The position numbers and the translations under genes were made by a program. Below the pieces are notes generated by a model. That model searched no databases. It was given only the letters and a program-made list of their open reading frames with translations, and was not told the origin of the DNA. A DNA stretch of 64,000 bases from NCBI RefSeq assembly GCF_012927265.1, contig NZ_JABBGF010000002.1, forward strand, positions 186,001 to 250,000, given 5' to 3'. Positions 1-9,506 of the stretch are shown piece after piece; position 1 is the stretch's first letter; the number at the start of each line of letters is the position of its first letter. The DNA is from Chryseobacterium cheonjiense. GTDB lineage: Bacteria > Bacteroidota > Bacteroidia > Flavobacteriales > Weeksellaceae.

Positions 1-30
1 TAGGCATACTACGCCCCTAAAATGAGTGTG

Positions 31-60
31 CAAATTTATGAATATTTTTATAACTGACAA
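31..60 (-). promoter_or_regulatory. Leftward promoter at the window edge
   Basis: Read on the minus strand this gives TTG, 19 bp, then TAAATTTG, an exact match to the Bacteroidota vegetative promoter. Transcription would start near position 24 and run left out of the window, so a minus-strand gene probably begins just beyond the edge. The gene itself is not visible. Confidence 0.5.
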
Positions 61-241
61 ATATTTCACACAAAATATTTTGATTTTTAATCAATTAGAT
101 CATTTTTGTAAAATCAGAAAGAAAATTCGGGAGGATAATTTGTGAATAATAAAATTTCTTATTGCGATCAATCTATAGTTACTATAATTTACGGTTTGAT
201 TTTTGTTAGGATAAAATTATTTCTATAAACTTTCTGATGAG
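61..241. other. AT-rich leader region, no gene seen
   Basis: This stretch is very AT-rich with stop codons in all frames. I found no clear TAnnTTTG element on the plus strand and no strong hairpin. It probably holds the upstream region of the coupled small ORF and lipoprotein that follow, but no site in it can be named with confidence. Confidence 0.4.
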
Positions 242-382
242 ATGAAAAACACATATAAATTACTTATTCCGCATCTGAAGAATGCGTTTAATAATCCGTT
301 TAATTTTTTTGAAAAAAATATAAGTACTGCTGTAGAAGCAATAAATTCTGCCTTCACTTCTGATATTGATTTCTATCAATGA
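242..382 (+). CDS. Possible 46-residue leader ORF coupled to the next gene
   Basis: An ATG-started ORF encodes MKNTYKLLIPHLKNAF and continues to 46 residues, ending in FYQ. Its TGA overlaps the ATG of the following lipoprotein gene in an ATGA arrangement (379-382), the classic geometry for translational coupling. The product has no signal peptide or membrane segment and I recognise no family. The gene is too short for codon statistics to prove it is real. The overlap is the main argument for it, and it could also be a chance ORF in a leader. Confidence 0.35.
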   Translation: MKNTYKLLIPHLKNAFNNPFNFFEKNISTAVEAINSAFTSDIDFYQ

Positions 383-1359
383 TGAAAATACTCAGATCCT
401 TATGTATTATGCTCCTGATATTTTCATGCAGTAAAAAAGAAGAGCATGCATACACCTTTTATTATTGGAAAACCAGGCTTAGTCTTAATCCTGAAGAAAA
501 GAAAGCCCTGCGTAAAGCAACTGTCCCGTATTTATACACCCGTTTTTTTGATGTAGATAAAACTGCGGAAAAATTTCAGCCGGTAGGTGTTATTACAAAA
601 GATAAGAGTTTCGAGACTCATCAAAAGATCGTTCCTGTTGTTTTTATAACCAACCGCACTTTTCTATATATTACAAAAGAAGAAATTACTTTTCTGGCTC
701 AGAATATCAGCGCAATGATCCAAAAGAAAGCTGCAGATTATCACCTGAATATAGCTAAGGAAATACAAATCGACTGCGACTGGACCTCAGGAACACGGGA
801 TGATTATTTTATGTTTTTAAAGGAACTAAAAAGAATTTCCGGAAAAAATATTACCTGCACACTTCGTCTCCATCAGGTAAGAGACAAAGCAGAAACAGGA
901 ATTCCGCCTGTAGAAAAAGTATATCTGATGTGCTACTCTACTTCTTCACCTTTAGAAAATTCTGATAAAAATTCCATTCTTGATGTTGCTATTCTGAAAA
1001 GCTATTTGGGGAATATTGACCAATATCCAATACAAAAAATACAGGTTGCTCTCCCGATCTATTCGTGGGGAATAGTAACGAATTATTTAGGAAAACATAA
1101 ACTAATTAATGCTTTATCTGAAAAAGATCTGCAAAATCCCGATTTCAAAAAGATTTCCGATCACGAAATTGAGATCTTAAAAGACGGTTTTTATTTCGGG
1201 AATTACATGAATAAAGGTTTCAGGATTAAAATTGAATCTATTTCCGACAGTCAGCTTTCAGAAGTTGTGGACTTTCTGGACAAAAAAATTTCTCATTATC
1301 CTATTATATATTATCAACTTGACAGTAAATTTGTTAAGAATCGTAATTTAGATTTTTAA
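379..1359 (+). CDS. Predicted lipoprotein of unknown function (possibly DUF3142-like)
   Basis: The 326-residue product starts with a lipoprotein signal ending in the lipobox IFSC (Cys17), so it should be a lipid-anchored envelope protein. The middle contains a segment around residues 128-153, IQIDCDW followed by a regular amphipathic helix, which resembles the strand-helix element of TIM-barrel DUF3142 proteins. That link is only a resemblance. Two ATG codons are adjacent (379 and 382); either could be used, and the first overlaps the upstream stop. The next gene follows after 39 bp on the same strand and is also an envelope protein, so the two may be co-expressed. Function unknown. Confidence 0.75.
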   Translation: MMKILRSLCIMLLIFSCSKKEEHAYTFYYWKTRLSLNPEEKKALRKATVPYLYTRFFDVDKTAEKFQPVGVITKDKSFETHQKIVPVVFITNRTFLYITKEEITFLAQNISAMIQKKAADYHLNIAKEIQIDCDWTSGTRDDYFMFLKELKRISGKNITCTLRLHQVRDKAETGIPPVEKVYLMCYSTSSPLENSDKNSILDVAILKSYLGNIDQYPIQKIQVALPIYSWGIVTNYLGKHKLINALSEKDLQNPDFKKISDHEIEILKDGFYFGNYMNKGFRIKIESISDSQLSEVVDFLDKKISHYPIIYYQLDSKFVKNRNLDF

Positions 1360-1398
1360 CTGCCATCAAAATCAACGATAACCCAACACCGCAATACA

Positions 1399-4104
1399 AT
1401 GAAAAAATATCTTCTTTCACTCGCCGTCATTTCGCTGTTTTATACGAAATCGGAAGCGTGCGCATGGTCTGACCCGGATTATGAATACTTTAATCTGTTT
1501 ACCCAGAGTATTATTAAAGATAAATCGTATCTGCCTTTTCTTCACAGCTATTCTACAAGGTTTTATACAGATTTTAAGCCTTCTATGATTCCCGATGAAA
1601 ATATCGATTCATGGAAAAGATATTTTAACAACCAACTGAGCTATGCCCAGACAGAGTACCTAGTGAATAAAATGAATATTAATGATCTTAATGCTTTAAA
1701 AAAGGGCAGTCCAACCAACCAGCTTCTTATAACATTGGGTCCAGGATTTTATCAGAAATATAGTGAAGGAATCGATTATCTGATTGAGGCCAAATATCTT
1801 GAGCCTTATATGAAAATCAATTATATTGAAAGCGGTGATTCATTTTATTACAGGGAGCCGGCAACAACCGGAAAAAATGCAACGAATCTTGATTACAATA
1901 AAACTGTTTCTGCACTGACATCCTTATATAATGCTGCAAAAAACCCGGAGATCAAACAGCGATACGGTTACCAGCTTGTACGGTTCAATCATTACACAAG
2001 AAATTATGATGCTGCGGTAAAAGCATTTAAAACTTACGTAGAACCTTTGAGACTGAAAGGGGCACCCTATATTATGGCACTTGACCAACTTGCCGGTGCG
2101 CAAAGGGGATTAGGAATGAATACCGAAGCCAACTGGAATTTCTTTCAGGTTTTCAGAGACAGCAAAAGCCGTAAAGAATCTGCTTTTGTATCCATGAAAC
2201 TTTCGGATACCGCTTCTTTTAATAATATTCTTAAGCGTGCAGCAACGAATGATGATAAAAATATGGCTTATTTCCTTTTAGGATACGAAGATTTTAATAA
2301 TCCGATCCCCGTAATGGAAAAGATGTTTGAAATCAATCCCGATTCGGAGATCCTGAAAGTGATGGCGGTGAGAAGCATTAATGAATTAGAAAGAAGTTAT
2401 CTTCCTATTTATTATTATACTGACGATAACAGTAATGCCGTTCAGAAAAATACAACAGATAAAAGCAGAAAACAGGATATAACAGAAACTGCAGAGCCTA
2501 AGAAGGAAGAACTTTCATTCTGGCAGAAAATTGTGAGATTCTTTAAAAACCTTTTCAGCAGTAAAAAAGATAAGAGTTCTACCGATGGGAAAGCAGATCA
2601 AAGTGATGATGAGCTTTTGGATAATCCAGACAGGATTCCGGTATTTACAAAAAACAATTACTGGTATGATGATAAAACCAAAGACTTCTTGGATGACCTG
2701 GAAGAATTCACCTCCAAAACAAAGGAAAAATCTAAGGATGAATACTGGCAGATTGCTGATGCCTATCTTAAATTCCTGAAAAAAGACTATAAGGCAAGCA
2801 CGGAAATTCTTGAGAATATTAAAACTTCCAATCCTGAATATCTGGAAGAAATTAAAAGAATGAAGGTCTTGAATGATATTGTTTCCCAGCCAAAAATTGA
2901 TGCGGATTACGAAGATCATTTAATGAAAGATTATGCAGAATATTTTACAGAGAAACCGGAGGTGAAGAAAGACAGCACCGAAACAGATGAATACGATTAC
3001 TATGGCGAAGTTCCTTCCACGGCAGACTTCCTGAAAGATGTTTTGGCCAACCGTTATTTTCTTCAGGGTGAAGATGGTAAATCTTTCCTGATGAATAATA
3101 AGCTTTCTGATCTTCAGTACAATCCAAATTCAAGTCTCGTGAAAAGCGTGGAAGATTTTTACAGAAAGTCTGATAAAACTCAATTTGAACAACAGATTAT
3201 CGCCAAAAACATTAATGATGTAGGAAATATTGAAGCATTCTTTGCCGTAATCTATGGTGACAGGGCAATGAGGCAGGCAGATTTTGAAAAAGCCAAATCT
3301 TACTATACCAAAGCGCAGGACTTTACGGGAATCCCCAGATCCGAATGGAATTATGACGAGAAAAAAGTTGCTTCCCTGAAATATCCTGCAGAAGCTTACA
3401 ACGGATTCAGCAATATTTCTGATTATGTGTTTGGGCACAATGTATGGGAAAGTTACCAAAGTTCACCTGAAGAAAGCATGAAGAAAGAAGATTATTCCGC
3501 ATTTCCATTTATAAAGCCTTCCATGAATAAACTGGAACTGGCAGAGACATTAATTCAGCTTAAAAAGATCGGGAGCGGTAAAGATGAAAAGTCTGCGGCG
3601 GCCAATCAATTAATAGGAAATCTGTTGTATAATACTTCTATTTTGGGATATTACAGACAGCTTTTTGTAATGGATATTGATAATACCAACGGTGGTAAAT
3701 ACGACTTCCAAAGTACAGAACGCCAGAATCCTTATCAGTATTACTATAAAAACTTTCTCAACAGAACCTATATTGAACCGGACAATTTTGATCTTGCGAT
3801 TAATTATTACAAAAAGGCATTAAATATTTCTGCTAATAAGGAACAGAAAGCGAGAATTCTTTTCCAAATGGCTAGCGCGGAACAAGGAAAATACTATCAG
3901 TATGAAGCGAAAAATCCGTCGAAAATTAATTATTCTGATCCGAAATGGAGTGAAAAAAGTGATGCATACCAAAAACAGCTCGATCAAATTAAAAATCAAA
4001 AGTACAGAACGTACTTTGCACTGCTAAAATCTCAATATTCCGATACGGAAACAGCAAAAGGCCTTATGGGAAGCTGCTCATATTTCGGGTATTTCATGAA
4101 ATGA
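1399..4104 (+). CDS. Large secreted protein with TPR-like C-terminus, unknown function
   Basis: The 901-residue product has a Sec signal peptide (MKKYLLSLAVISLFYTKSEA), and the mature protein begins near the cysteine that follows. Much of it is helical. A region near residues 795-850 (NFDLAINYYKKALNIS, then ARILFQMASAEQG) reads like a tetratricopeptide repeat, and a similar pattern occurs around 630-650. A strongly charged low-complexity linker near residues 345-410 includes the amphipathic stretch FWQKIVRFFKNLF followed by lysine/serine/aspartate-rich sequence. It lies 39 bp after the preceding lipoprotein gene and ends at a bidirectional terminator. No enzyme motif is visible. A periplasmic or surface scaffold is plausible but unproven. 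Confidence 0.8.
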   Translation: MKKYLLSLAVISLFYTKSEACAWSDPDYEYFNLFTQSIIKDKSYLPFLHSYSTRFYTDFKPSMIPDENIDSWKRYFNNQLSYAQTEYLVNKMNINDLNALKKGSPTNQLLITLGPGFYQKYSEGIDYLIEAKYLEPYMKINYIESGDSFYYREPATTGKNATNLDYNKTVSALTSLYNAAKNPEIKQRYGYQLVRFNHYTRNYDAAVKAFKTYVEPLRLKGAPYIMALDQLAGAQRGLGMNTEANWNFFQVFRDSKSRKESAFVSMKLSDTASFNNILKRAATNDDKNMAYFLLGYEDFNNPIPVMEKMFEINPDSEILKVMAVRSINELERSYLPIYYYTDDNSNAVQKNTTDKSRKQDITETAEPKKEELSFWQKIVRFFKNLFSSKKDKSSTDGKADQSDDELLDNPDRIPVFTKNNYWYDDKTKDFLDDLEEFTSKTKEKSKDEYWQIADAYLKFLKKDYKASTEILENIKTSNPEYLEEIKRMKVLNDIVSQPKIDADYEDHLMKDYAEYFTEKPEVKKDSTETDEYDYYGEVPSTADFLKDVLANRYFLQGEDGKSFLMNNKLSDLQYNPNSSLVKSVEDFYRKSDKTQFEQQIIAKNINDVGNIEAFFAVIYGDRAMRQADFEKAKSYYTKAQDFTGIPRSEWNYDEKKVASLKYPAEAYNGFSNISDYVFGHNVWESYQSSPEESMKKEDYSAFPFIKPSMNKLELAETLIQLKKIGSGKDEKSAAANQLIGNLLYNTSILGYYRQLFVMDIDNTNGGKYDFQSTERQNPYQYYYKNFLNRTYIEPDNFDLAINYYKKALNISANKEQKARILFQMASAEQGKYYQYEAKNPSKINYSDPKWSEKSDAYQKQLDQIKNQKYRTYFALLKSQYSDTETAKGLMGSCSYFGYFMK

Positions 4105-4127
4105 TAATTCAACATCAATCCAAAAAA

Positions 4128-4155
4128 AACCTCTGATTGCTCAGAGGTTTTTTAT
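4128..4155. terminator. Bidirectional intrinsic terminator
   Basis: A perfect 9-bp stem AACCTCTGA / TCAGAGGTT with a TTGC loop is flanked by A8 on the left and a T-rich run on the right. It lies between two convergent genes and can serve both. Confidence 0.85.
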
Positions 4156-4165
4156 TTATCTTACG

Positions 4166-6421
4166 TTACCTTTTTATAAATTTAGTTTTATAGAGGGTTC
4201 CTTTTTCATCAATGCTAATAAAATAAACACCTTTAACCAAACCTCTCACTACAATTTTACCATCGCCCACCGATCCTTTAGTAATCAGCTGCCCCGGAGC
4301 ATTGTAAATTTCATATGTTGATTTGGATGAAATATTCTTAACATTCAGCACATCATCAGCCGGATTAGGATAGATTTCTAAACTTTTCACATTGCCTACT
4401 TCAGCAGTTGCCAAAGTCCCGACGTTGTTCTGTTTTACCGCATAGAAAACGTTACCAATGGCCGAAACTCTTATATGACCGCTTTTTCCGGCTAGAGCTG
4501 CGGGAACAAATACACTTGCAGAGCCCGAGTTGGGAACAGATGCTGCTAAAACAGTCCATGTATTTCCTCCGTCATAAGTATAATCAATCTTTACATTGGC
4601 AACATTATACGGAGAAGCCGTTGTTCCAGAAACGACCCATGTTATTGTTGAATTGGCATTAGGAGTCAATGTTGCCGCATTTACTGTAAATGCCGCTGCA
4701 GATCCTACAACGATTGTTTGAGTAGCATATGCAGTCTGGGCCTGTCCGCCAATTTTATTATCTCTTACGGTTACTCTGAAGTTTGTAGTTCTTGCAACAG
4801 TAGACGCAGCTTCAAAATCAGCAGTATTTTTTACCGTTCCTGCTAAGACGGTTGATAATTTAGGAAAATATCTTGTAGGGTTTGATGTGGGAGACCAAGA
4901 TCTAAAACTTGCTCCGGAAGAAGTATTCCCAATGTTACTTGTTGTAACCCCATTAGTTAAACTGCTTGAATTTACCTGTTCCCAGCAATATGTCAAAGGG
5001 TCTCCGTCCGGATCCGTTGCGTTGGCTGTTAATACAAATGCCGTAGATTTAGGTATAGTATAAGTGGTCGGCATTGAAGTAACCACAGGCGTATTATTGG
5101 TGATCGGCGTTTCAACATCAGCGATTACAAGTGTCATGTTTGCTTCAACCTGATCAATACTCACACTATGGAAATACGGGTCTGAATGATGCTGAATATC
5201 TGTAGTAGGACCCGTAATACCGGCATAGCCCATAATGGTTGATCCCGAACCAGGTTCATCACATACACCAGTACCTTCATTGAAGCTATAAGTATGGTTA
5301 TCCCCTAACTGGTGACCCATCTCATGTGCTACATAATCTATGTCATAAGCATCTCCACTCGGAGGCAATTGAGTGGTACTAGAAGAATTCCATGTTCCGC
5401 TGCTGTAGTAATCTATTCCAGGAGATGTGATCCCGCTTCCTTTATAATTATCTGGCGAAATATAAGCATAGCCACACCCTCCTGCGCTTGCACTGTACGA
5501 TGTTGTAGAAACATCATTGCTTCCAATACACCCTATACATCCCGCATTTCCGCCACCTCCGGTAGCCCCGAATAAATGTCCAATATCAAAATCATTATCG
5601 GTAACTCCATAACTGCCACCATGTAAAGTATTCATCAACTCATAATTCCATTTGCACATTTGGCTTGCGGGGCTGTAAGGATCACTATTCGCATCAGCAA
5701 ATATGAGAGCGGGGGCACTAACCATATTCATATGGATGTTAAACTCCTGTTCAAAAACACCGTTCACACGGGTCATGGTAGCATTTATTTGAGCCAGAGC
5801 ATTAGCTACCCCTCCAAAGTAAGATGTATATTCGCCTGTAACAGATATCGCCAGCCTAAGTGTATGGTATGTCTTGTTGCTTGATTTTGCAGCTAAGCCG
5901 GATTCCATCATTTCTTTTATTTTGGCTGTAGCTACCGGGCTTTCTTTTGTACTACATACGAATGCATGTCCTTCTCTACTTGTCTTTCCGTGCACCGCAT
6001 AAACAGTTTTATCTGCAGAAGCAGGCTCAATAAACTCATATTTTCCGTTACTGATCACCATCGATTGAAAATCATTGGGAGCCACACTAAACCTGATGTA
6101 CTTTTCAGGATCATCAATTCCTTTACCTACATAAGATCCTAACTGATATTGATTGGCTAGTACCTCATCAACTACAGGAAAGCTGTTAACCGCAAATTTC
6201 TCAACCTTACCCTCTAATGTGGGAACATTAATTGTTATGGTATTGCCGCCTACTTTCTGAGCTCTCAACAGCTGGGTTTTAATCATATCAATATCCAGCT
6301 TGTAATAGACAGCATTATTACTTTTTTTGATGATAGATTTTGTAGGAGCAGTTCTATTCCATTGTGCATTTACCATTGTTGCTGTAATAGCCAGCAACAA
6401 AATGGGTAGTTTTGTTTTCAT
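4166..6421 (-). CDS. Secreted reprolysin-type zinc metalloprotease with T9SS sorting domain
   Basis: The 751-residue product is a zinc endopeptidase of the metzincin type. Residues 1-19 are a signal peptide. Residues about 20-180 look like a propeptide. The catalytic domain carries HEMGHQLGDNH at 366-376 (three zinc-binding histidines and the catalytic Glu) followed by a Met-turn, IMGYAG, near 397. A fibronectin-like region follows. The C-terminus from about residue 675 (LEIYPNPADD to KTKFIKR) is a type IX secretion sorting domain, so it should cross the outer membrane and be released or surface-bound. It has its own promoter and terminator and so appears monocistronic. The substrate cannot be deduced. 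Confidence 0.93.
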   Translation of the reverse strand: MKTKLPILLLAITATMVNAQWNRTAPTKSIIKKSNNAVYYKLDIDMIKTQLLRAQKVGGNTITINVPTLEGKVEKFAVNSFPVVDEVLANQYQLGSYVGKGIDDPEKYIRFSVAPNDFQSMVISNGKYEFIEPASADKTVYAVHGKTSREGHAFVCSTKESPVATAKIKEMMESGLAAKSSNKTYHTLRLAISVTGEYTSYFGGVANALAQINATMTRVNGVFEQEFNIHMNMVSAPALIFADANSDPYSPASQMCKWNYELMNTLHGGSYGVTDNDFDIGHLFGATGGGGNAGCIGCIGSNDVSTTSYSASAGGCGYAYISPDNYKGSGITSPGIDYYSSGTWNSSSTTQLPPSGDAYDIDYVAHEMGHQLGDNHTYSFNEGTGVCDEPGSGSTIMGYAGITGPTTDIQHHSDPYFHSVSIDQVEANMTLVIADVETPITNNTPVVTSMPTTYTIPKSTAFVLTANATDPDGDPLTYCWEQVNSSSLTNGVTTSNIGNTSSGASFRSWSPTSNPTRYFPKLSTVLAGTVKNTADFEAASTVARTTNFRVTVRDNKIGGQAQTAYATQTIVVGSAAAFTVNAATLTPNANSTITWVVSGTTASPYNVANVKIDYTYDGGNTWTVLAASVPNSGSASVFVPAALAGKSGHIRVSAIGNVFYAVKQNNVGTLATAEVGNVKSLEIYPNPADDVLNVKNISSKSTYEIYNAPGQLITKGSVGDGKIVVRGLVKGVYFISIDEKGTLYKTKFIKR

Positions 6422-6443
6422 ATTAAAATATAAATTAAGGCAA

Positions 6444-6472
6444 CAAATTTATAATTTAATAATAGACAGCAA
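6444..6472 (-). promoter_or_regulatory. Promoter of the metalloprotease gene
   Basis: On the minus strand TTG is followed after 18 bp by TAAATTTG, matching the Bacteroidota consensus. The predicted start lies about 16 nt before the ATG. Confidence 0.65.
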
Positions 6473-6591
6473 ATAAAAACATATAAATTATATAGAATTT
6501 AACAATTAAATAAGATATATCTATTAAAAAAGCTTAACATTATTGATTTTAATAATTCATCACAATAGTAAAGAATCTAAATAATTTCCCT

Positions 6592-7074
6592 TTATTGCTC
6601 TTTCTGTTGCCACTCCTGATGCCTTTTCCTGAAAAGTTCATCTTTATAATCCTGGTTCCGTTGAGCCGCGTCAATAGAATGGGACGAATGAATATCATCG
6701 TCTTCTTCTGCAAAATCTGCTAGCTTTTCATAATAGCAATGCAGCTGATCCAGTTCTTTTTCGGTAAGATCTTCAATGTCTACAATTCTGTTGCTGGCTT
6801 TTTCATTTGCGGCAATAAGCTCATTCAGTTTTATCTGAATTGCTTTTGAATCTTTATTCTGCGCTTTTTGAATTAAAAATACCATGAGAAAAGTAATAAT
6901 TGTGGTACCGGTATTAATGACAAGCTGCCATGTTTCGGAATATTTAAAAACAGGACCCAAAACAGCCCATCCTATTACTATAATTGTTGCTCCTATAAAT
7001 GCATAGGAACTCCCTGTAAACTTCGTTGCCCAATTTGAAAATCTTTCAAATATACTTTGATCTGACTTTGACAT
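6592..7074 (-). CDS. Low-affinity iron permease family membrane protein
   Basis: The 160-residue protein matches the low-affinity iron permease family (Fet4-related, PF04120). It has two hydrophobic segments near residues 24-43 and 50-68, joined by the short loop FKYSETWQLVINTGTT. After the second segment comes the family's QKAQNKDSKAIQIKLNELI, then a long acidic cytoplasmic tail containing EEDDD. Despite the name, metal transport by bacterial members is poorly established, and they may be regulators or accessory proteins. It stands alone between the metalloprotease and the TolC-like gene. Family assignment is firm; substrate is not. Confidence 0.85.
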   Translation of the reverse strand: MSKSDQSIFERFSNWATKFTGSSYAFIGATIIVIGWAVLGPVFKYSETWQLVINTGTTIITFLMVFLIQKAQNKDSKAIQIKLNELIAANEKASNRIVDIEDLTEKELDQLHCYYEKLADFAEEDDDIHSSHSIDAAQRNQDYKDELFRKRHQEWQQKEQ

Positions 7075-7211
7075 ATTGCTATATTTTTACGATAAACAAG
7101 CAGCAAAAACTCCGCCGAAGAGATTGCTCTTTAGTTTTAATAATTTATATTAATTAACAATTTAGGATTTTAAATTGAATTATGTATCTTTTCTTATAAA
7201 CAGTAACTTAT

Positions 7212-8462
7212 TTATAATTTATTTAACTGAATGGGACATCGTCTGCATTTTACATTACTATCCGGGAAGGCACTAAATCTATTATTAAAAAAAAGATTCT
7301 GCGAAGTAAGCTGCATTAATTTTATATAATTTTCCACAATCTTCTGGTGAAGTTCATTAAGCTGTATTTTTTTCTCTGCATACAATATTTTATTATCAAG
7401 TAAAATTTCAAGCATTTGGTTTGTCATTTGAGAATTTACTTTTATAACTTTCAATTTATCTTCCAGTTTGGACAGGAAATCTTTGTATAGCCGGAACATC
7501 TTTAACTGGGTTTTTATTTCTAAGACTATACTTTCTGTTTCTACAGAGAATTTTTGTTTCTCTAGCGAAAGCATGTGGTTTAAATAATTATTTTCCATTT
7601 CCAGTTCTGCAAGCTTTATATCTTTCTTTCTGCTTGCAGGAAACAGAAACCCAATTCCAACAACATATTCTTTTCTAAAATCTGCCGATTCAAAATCATT
7701 CAGACCCAATTCTACATAGTCTATAATTTTTTTGTAATTGGATTTTTCTATATTATACTCAAAAGTATTAGATTCTATTTTGCTTTTAATTGTCAGCATG
7801 TCTCCCGAAAAATGATCTGCCGGTACTAATTCTGATATATTTCCCTCAATTATTTCAGCGGCTATATAATTGTCTATACTCTTGAAATCTATAGTATTTT
7901 GTATATTGAGTTGAGTTGCTAATTCTTTTTTTTGAGTTTCCAAATTATACAACTTTGTTTCTTCATCAAGTTCAAGGTCTAATATTTTCAGCTGTGTTTC
8001 ATTAATATTTTTAATTTTCGCAGGATCCGAAACTATAATTTTCGTTAAAAGTTTTTCTTTCTCCTTACAGGCTTCAATCAATACAGTCAATAAGTCAGAC
8101 TGATTGTGAGTAAAATAAATATTACTCCATAAAAGTACGGTCTGACATAAGTTTTCTTGGGCAGCAAGCTCAGCAGTCTGCTGAAAATTTTTTTCCTTCC
8201 ATTTCATATATTCTGTTTCAAATTTTCTGGCTTTCAGAGGTGCAAAGTTTGCCCTTAAAGAGCTTCTCTGTTTAGAAAACTGAAACTGATCTGTCTTTGT
8301 GCTCAATGATACTTTTTGTATTAGCGGTGAAGAAAATGAATATTCCAAAAAGTTCTTTGAAGGCTGTAGAAAAGTTTTCAGATGATCTGCAAACGTGTAA
8401 TCCTGTGCATTTATTTTCGACAATAGTCCAACAAAAATTAAGGTATATAAAATAAGTTTCAT
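7212..8462 (-). CDS. TolC-like outer membrane efflux protein
   Basis: The 416-residue product has a signal peptide (to INAQ, residue 20) and long helical heptad-rich stretches with few prolines, the pattern of TolC/OEP channel proteins. Two blocks of paired helices (about 90-190 and 285-385) fit the internal duplication of the family. The C-terminus is unusual in ending with a C-X2-C (KCRRCP). It is the last of three genes in a tight operon, 11 bp after the HlyD-type adaptor, which itself abuts a DUF4956 gene. By context it should form the outer-membrane exit of that assembly. Sequence similarity to classical TolC is weak, so the call rests on architecture and neighbours. Confidence 0.75.
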   Translation of the reverse strand: MKLILYTLIFVGLLSKINAQDYTFADHLKTFLQPSKNFLEYSFSSPLIQKVSLSTKTDQFQFSKQRSSLRANFAPLKARKFETEYMKWKEKNFQQTAELAAQENLCQTVLLWSNIYFTHNQSDLLTVLIEACKEKEKLLTKIIVSDPAKIKNINETQLKILDLELDEETKLYNLETQKKELATQLNIQNTIDFKSIDNYIAAEIIEGNISELVPADHFSGDMLTIKSKIESNTFEYNIEKSNYKKIIDYVELGLNDFESADFRKEYVVGIGFLFPASRKKDIKLAELEMENNYLNHMLSLEKQKFSVETESIVLEIKTQLKMFRLYKDFLSKLEDKLKVIKVNSQMTNQMLEILLDNKILYAEKKIQLNELHQKIVENYIKLMQLTSQNLFFNNRFSAFPDSNVKCRRCPIQLNKL

Positions 8463-8473
8463 ATTCCTCTGCG

Positions 8474-9505
8474 TTAAAATTTTAAAGAGAAAAAGCTATT
8501 TTTCTTTTTTGCAAAAGTGATCATTACTTTTTCATTTTGTAATAATTTATTATTCTTGGGAACTTCTATAGAAATATCTCTTCCGTAAGTAATTACCTCT
8601 TGTATTTTTCTTAGTCGCGGAGGTATTTCTACCAGCCTGGAGCCAATCTCATTTATTTTCCCCAGATAGGATCTTTCGTTATCCCGTATAGACTGTACGA
8701 TAAAGAAGTCTCCTTTTTTAGGATCCAACGGAATATCTTCATAAATATAGCCCTGCACACTGGAAGCCGTAAGTTCCGAAAGCATCAGCAACAACTGAAA
8801 TGAAGGTACATTTTCACCCTGCTCACATAAAATATTTCCTACAATTCCGTCTTCAGGAGCCAATATTTCCAACTGTGTTACTTTTTTTTCCAGTAGAGAA
8901 GTTGTGTTTCTTAAAGCGGAAGATTGTACTTTATTGATTTCCTGAACCTGATGAATCTGTGTATCTAAATGCTTTTCTTTAAGACGGGCAGATTGTAACA
9001 ATTCATTTTTTTGTTCTTTCAACAAAGTAATCTGAGTATCTATTTCTGAAAAATCTAATGTATTTTTATCTACGTTTGAAAACTGCTCAACAAGTTTTAT
9101 TTTATTCTGTTTTTCCGTTTCTAATTGCTTAATCTGAAGATCAAGCTGTTTTATCTGGTTGTAAGAAGTGAAGTTGGATGAGTGTAGTTCCGAGTCGAGA
9201 TTATGCATATTCTGCATATTGAAAAGGGTGTTTTCTTTTGCCTTTAATTTGTTGTTCGTAAGTTCATTATTCAGTTCTCCCTGCGATACAATAAGCATTA
9301 CATCTCCTTTTTTTACTTTTTGCCCCTGCCTTACCAGGATTTTTTCGACACGGATATTTTGTTCACATTTTATGTCGGTTTCCCTTTTAATTGCCACTCC
9401 GTAAAAAACGATACCTTCCCGATTGATGCTTGCAAAAAAATAAGTCACAATGAAAATGCTGAAGAAGGCAATGATATATACAAGATTATTCTTAAATACT
9501 TTCAT
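8474..9505 (-). CDS. HlyD-type periplasmic adaptor (membrane fusion protein)
   Basis: The 343-residue product has one N-terminal membrane anchor (about residues 8-26), a first lipoyl half (VEKILVRQGQKVKKGDVMLIV), a long coiled coil (about 75-210) and the second lipoyl half (LAPEDGIVGNILCEQGENV), then a beta-barrel region. This is the standard adaptor architecture linking an inner-membrane partner to an outer-membrane channel. Its start is 1 bp from the stop of the DUF4956 gene, and the TolC-like gene follows at 11 bp. No ABC, MFS or RND pump is encoded nearby, so the natural inner-membrane partner here is the DUF4956 protein. Confidence 0.88.
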   Translation of the reverse strand: MKVFKNNLVYIIAFFSIFIVTYFFASINREGIVFYGVAIKRETDIKCEQNIRVEKILVRQGQKVKKGDVMLIVSQGELNNELTNNKLKAKENTLFNMQNMHNLDSELHSSNFTSYNQIKQLDLQIKQLETEKQNKIKLVEQFSNVDKNTLDFSEIDTQITLLKEQKNELLQSARLKEKHLDTQIHQVQEINKVQSSALRNTTSLLEKKVTQLEILAPEDGIVGNILCEQGENVPSFQLLLMLSELTASSVQGYIYEDIPLDPKKGDFFIVQSIRDNERSYLGKINEIGSRLVEIPPRLRKIQEVITYGRDISIEVPKNNKLLQNEKVMITFAKKKNSFFSLKF

Positions 9506-9506
9506 C

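Noticed and set aside
6592..7074. A high-affinity iron transporter
   Set aside because: Only two membrane segments and the Fet4-related low-affinity family pattern are present; no evidence for active iron transport.
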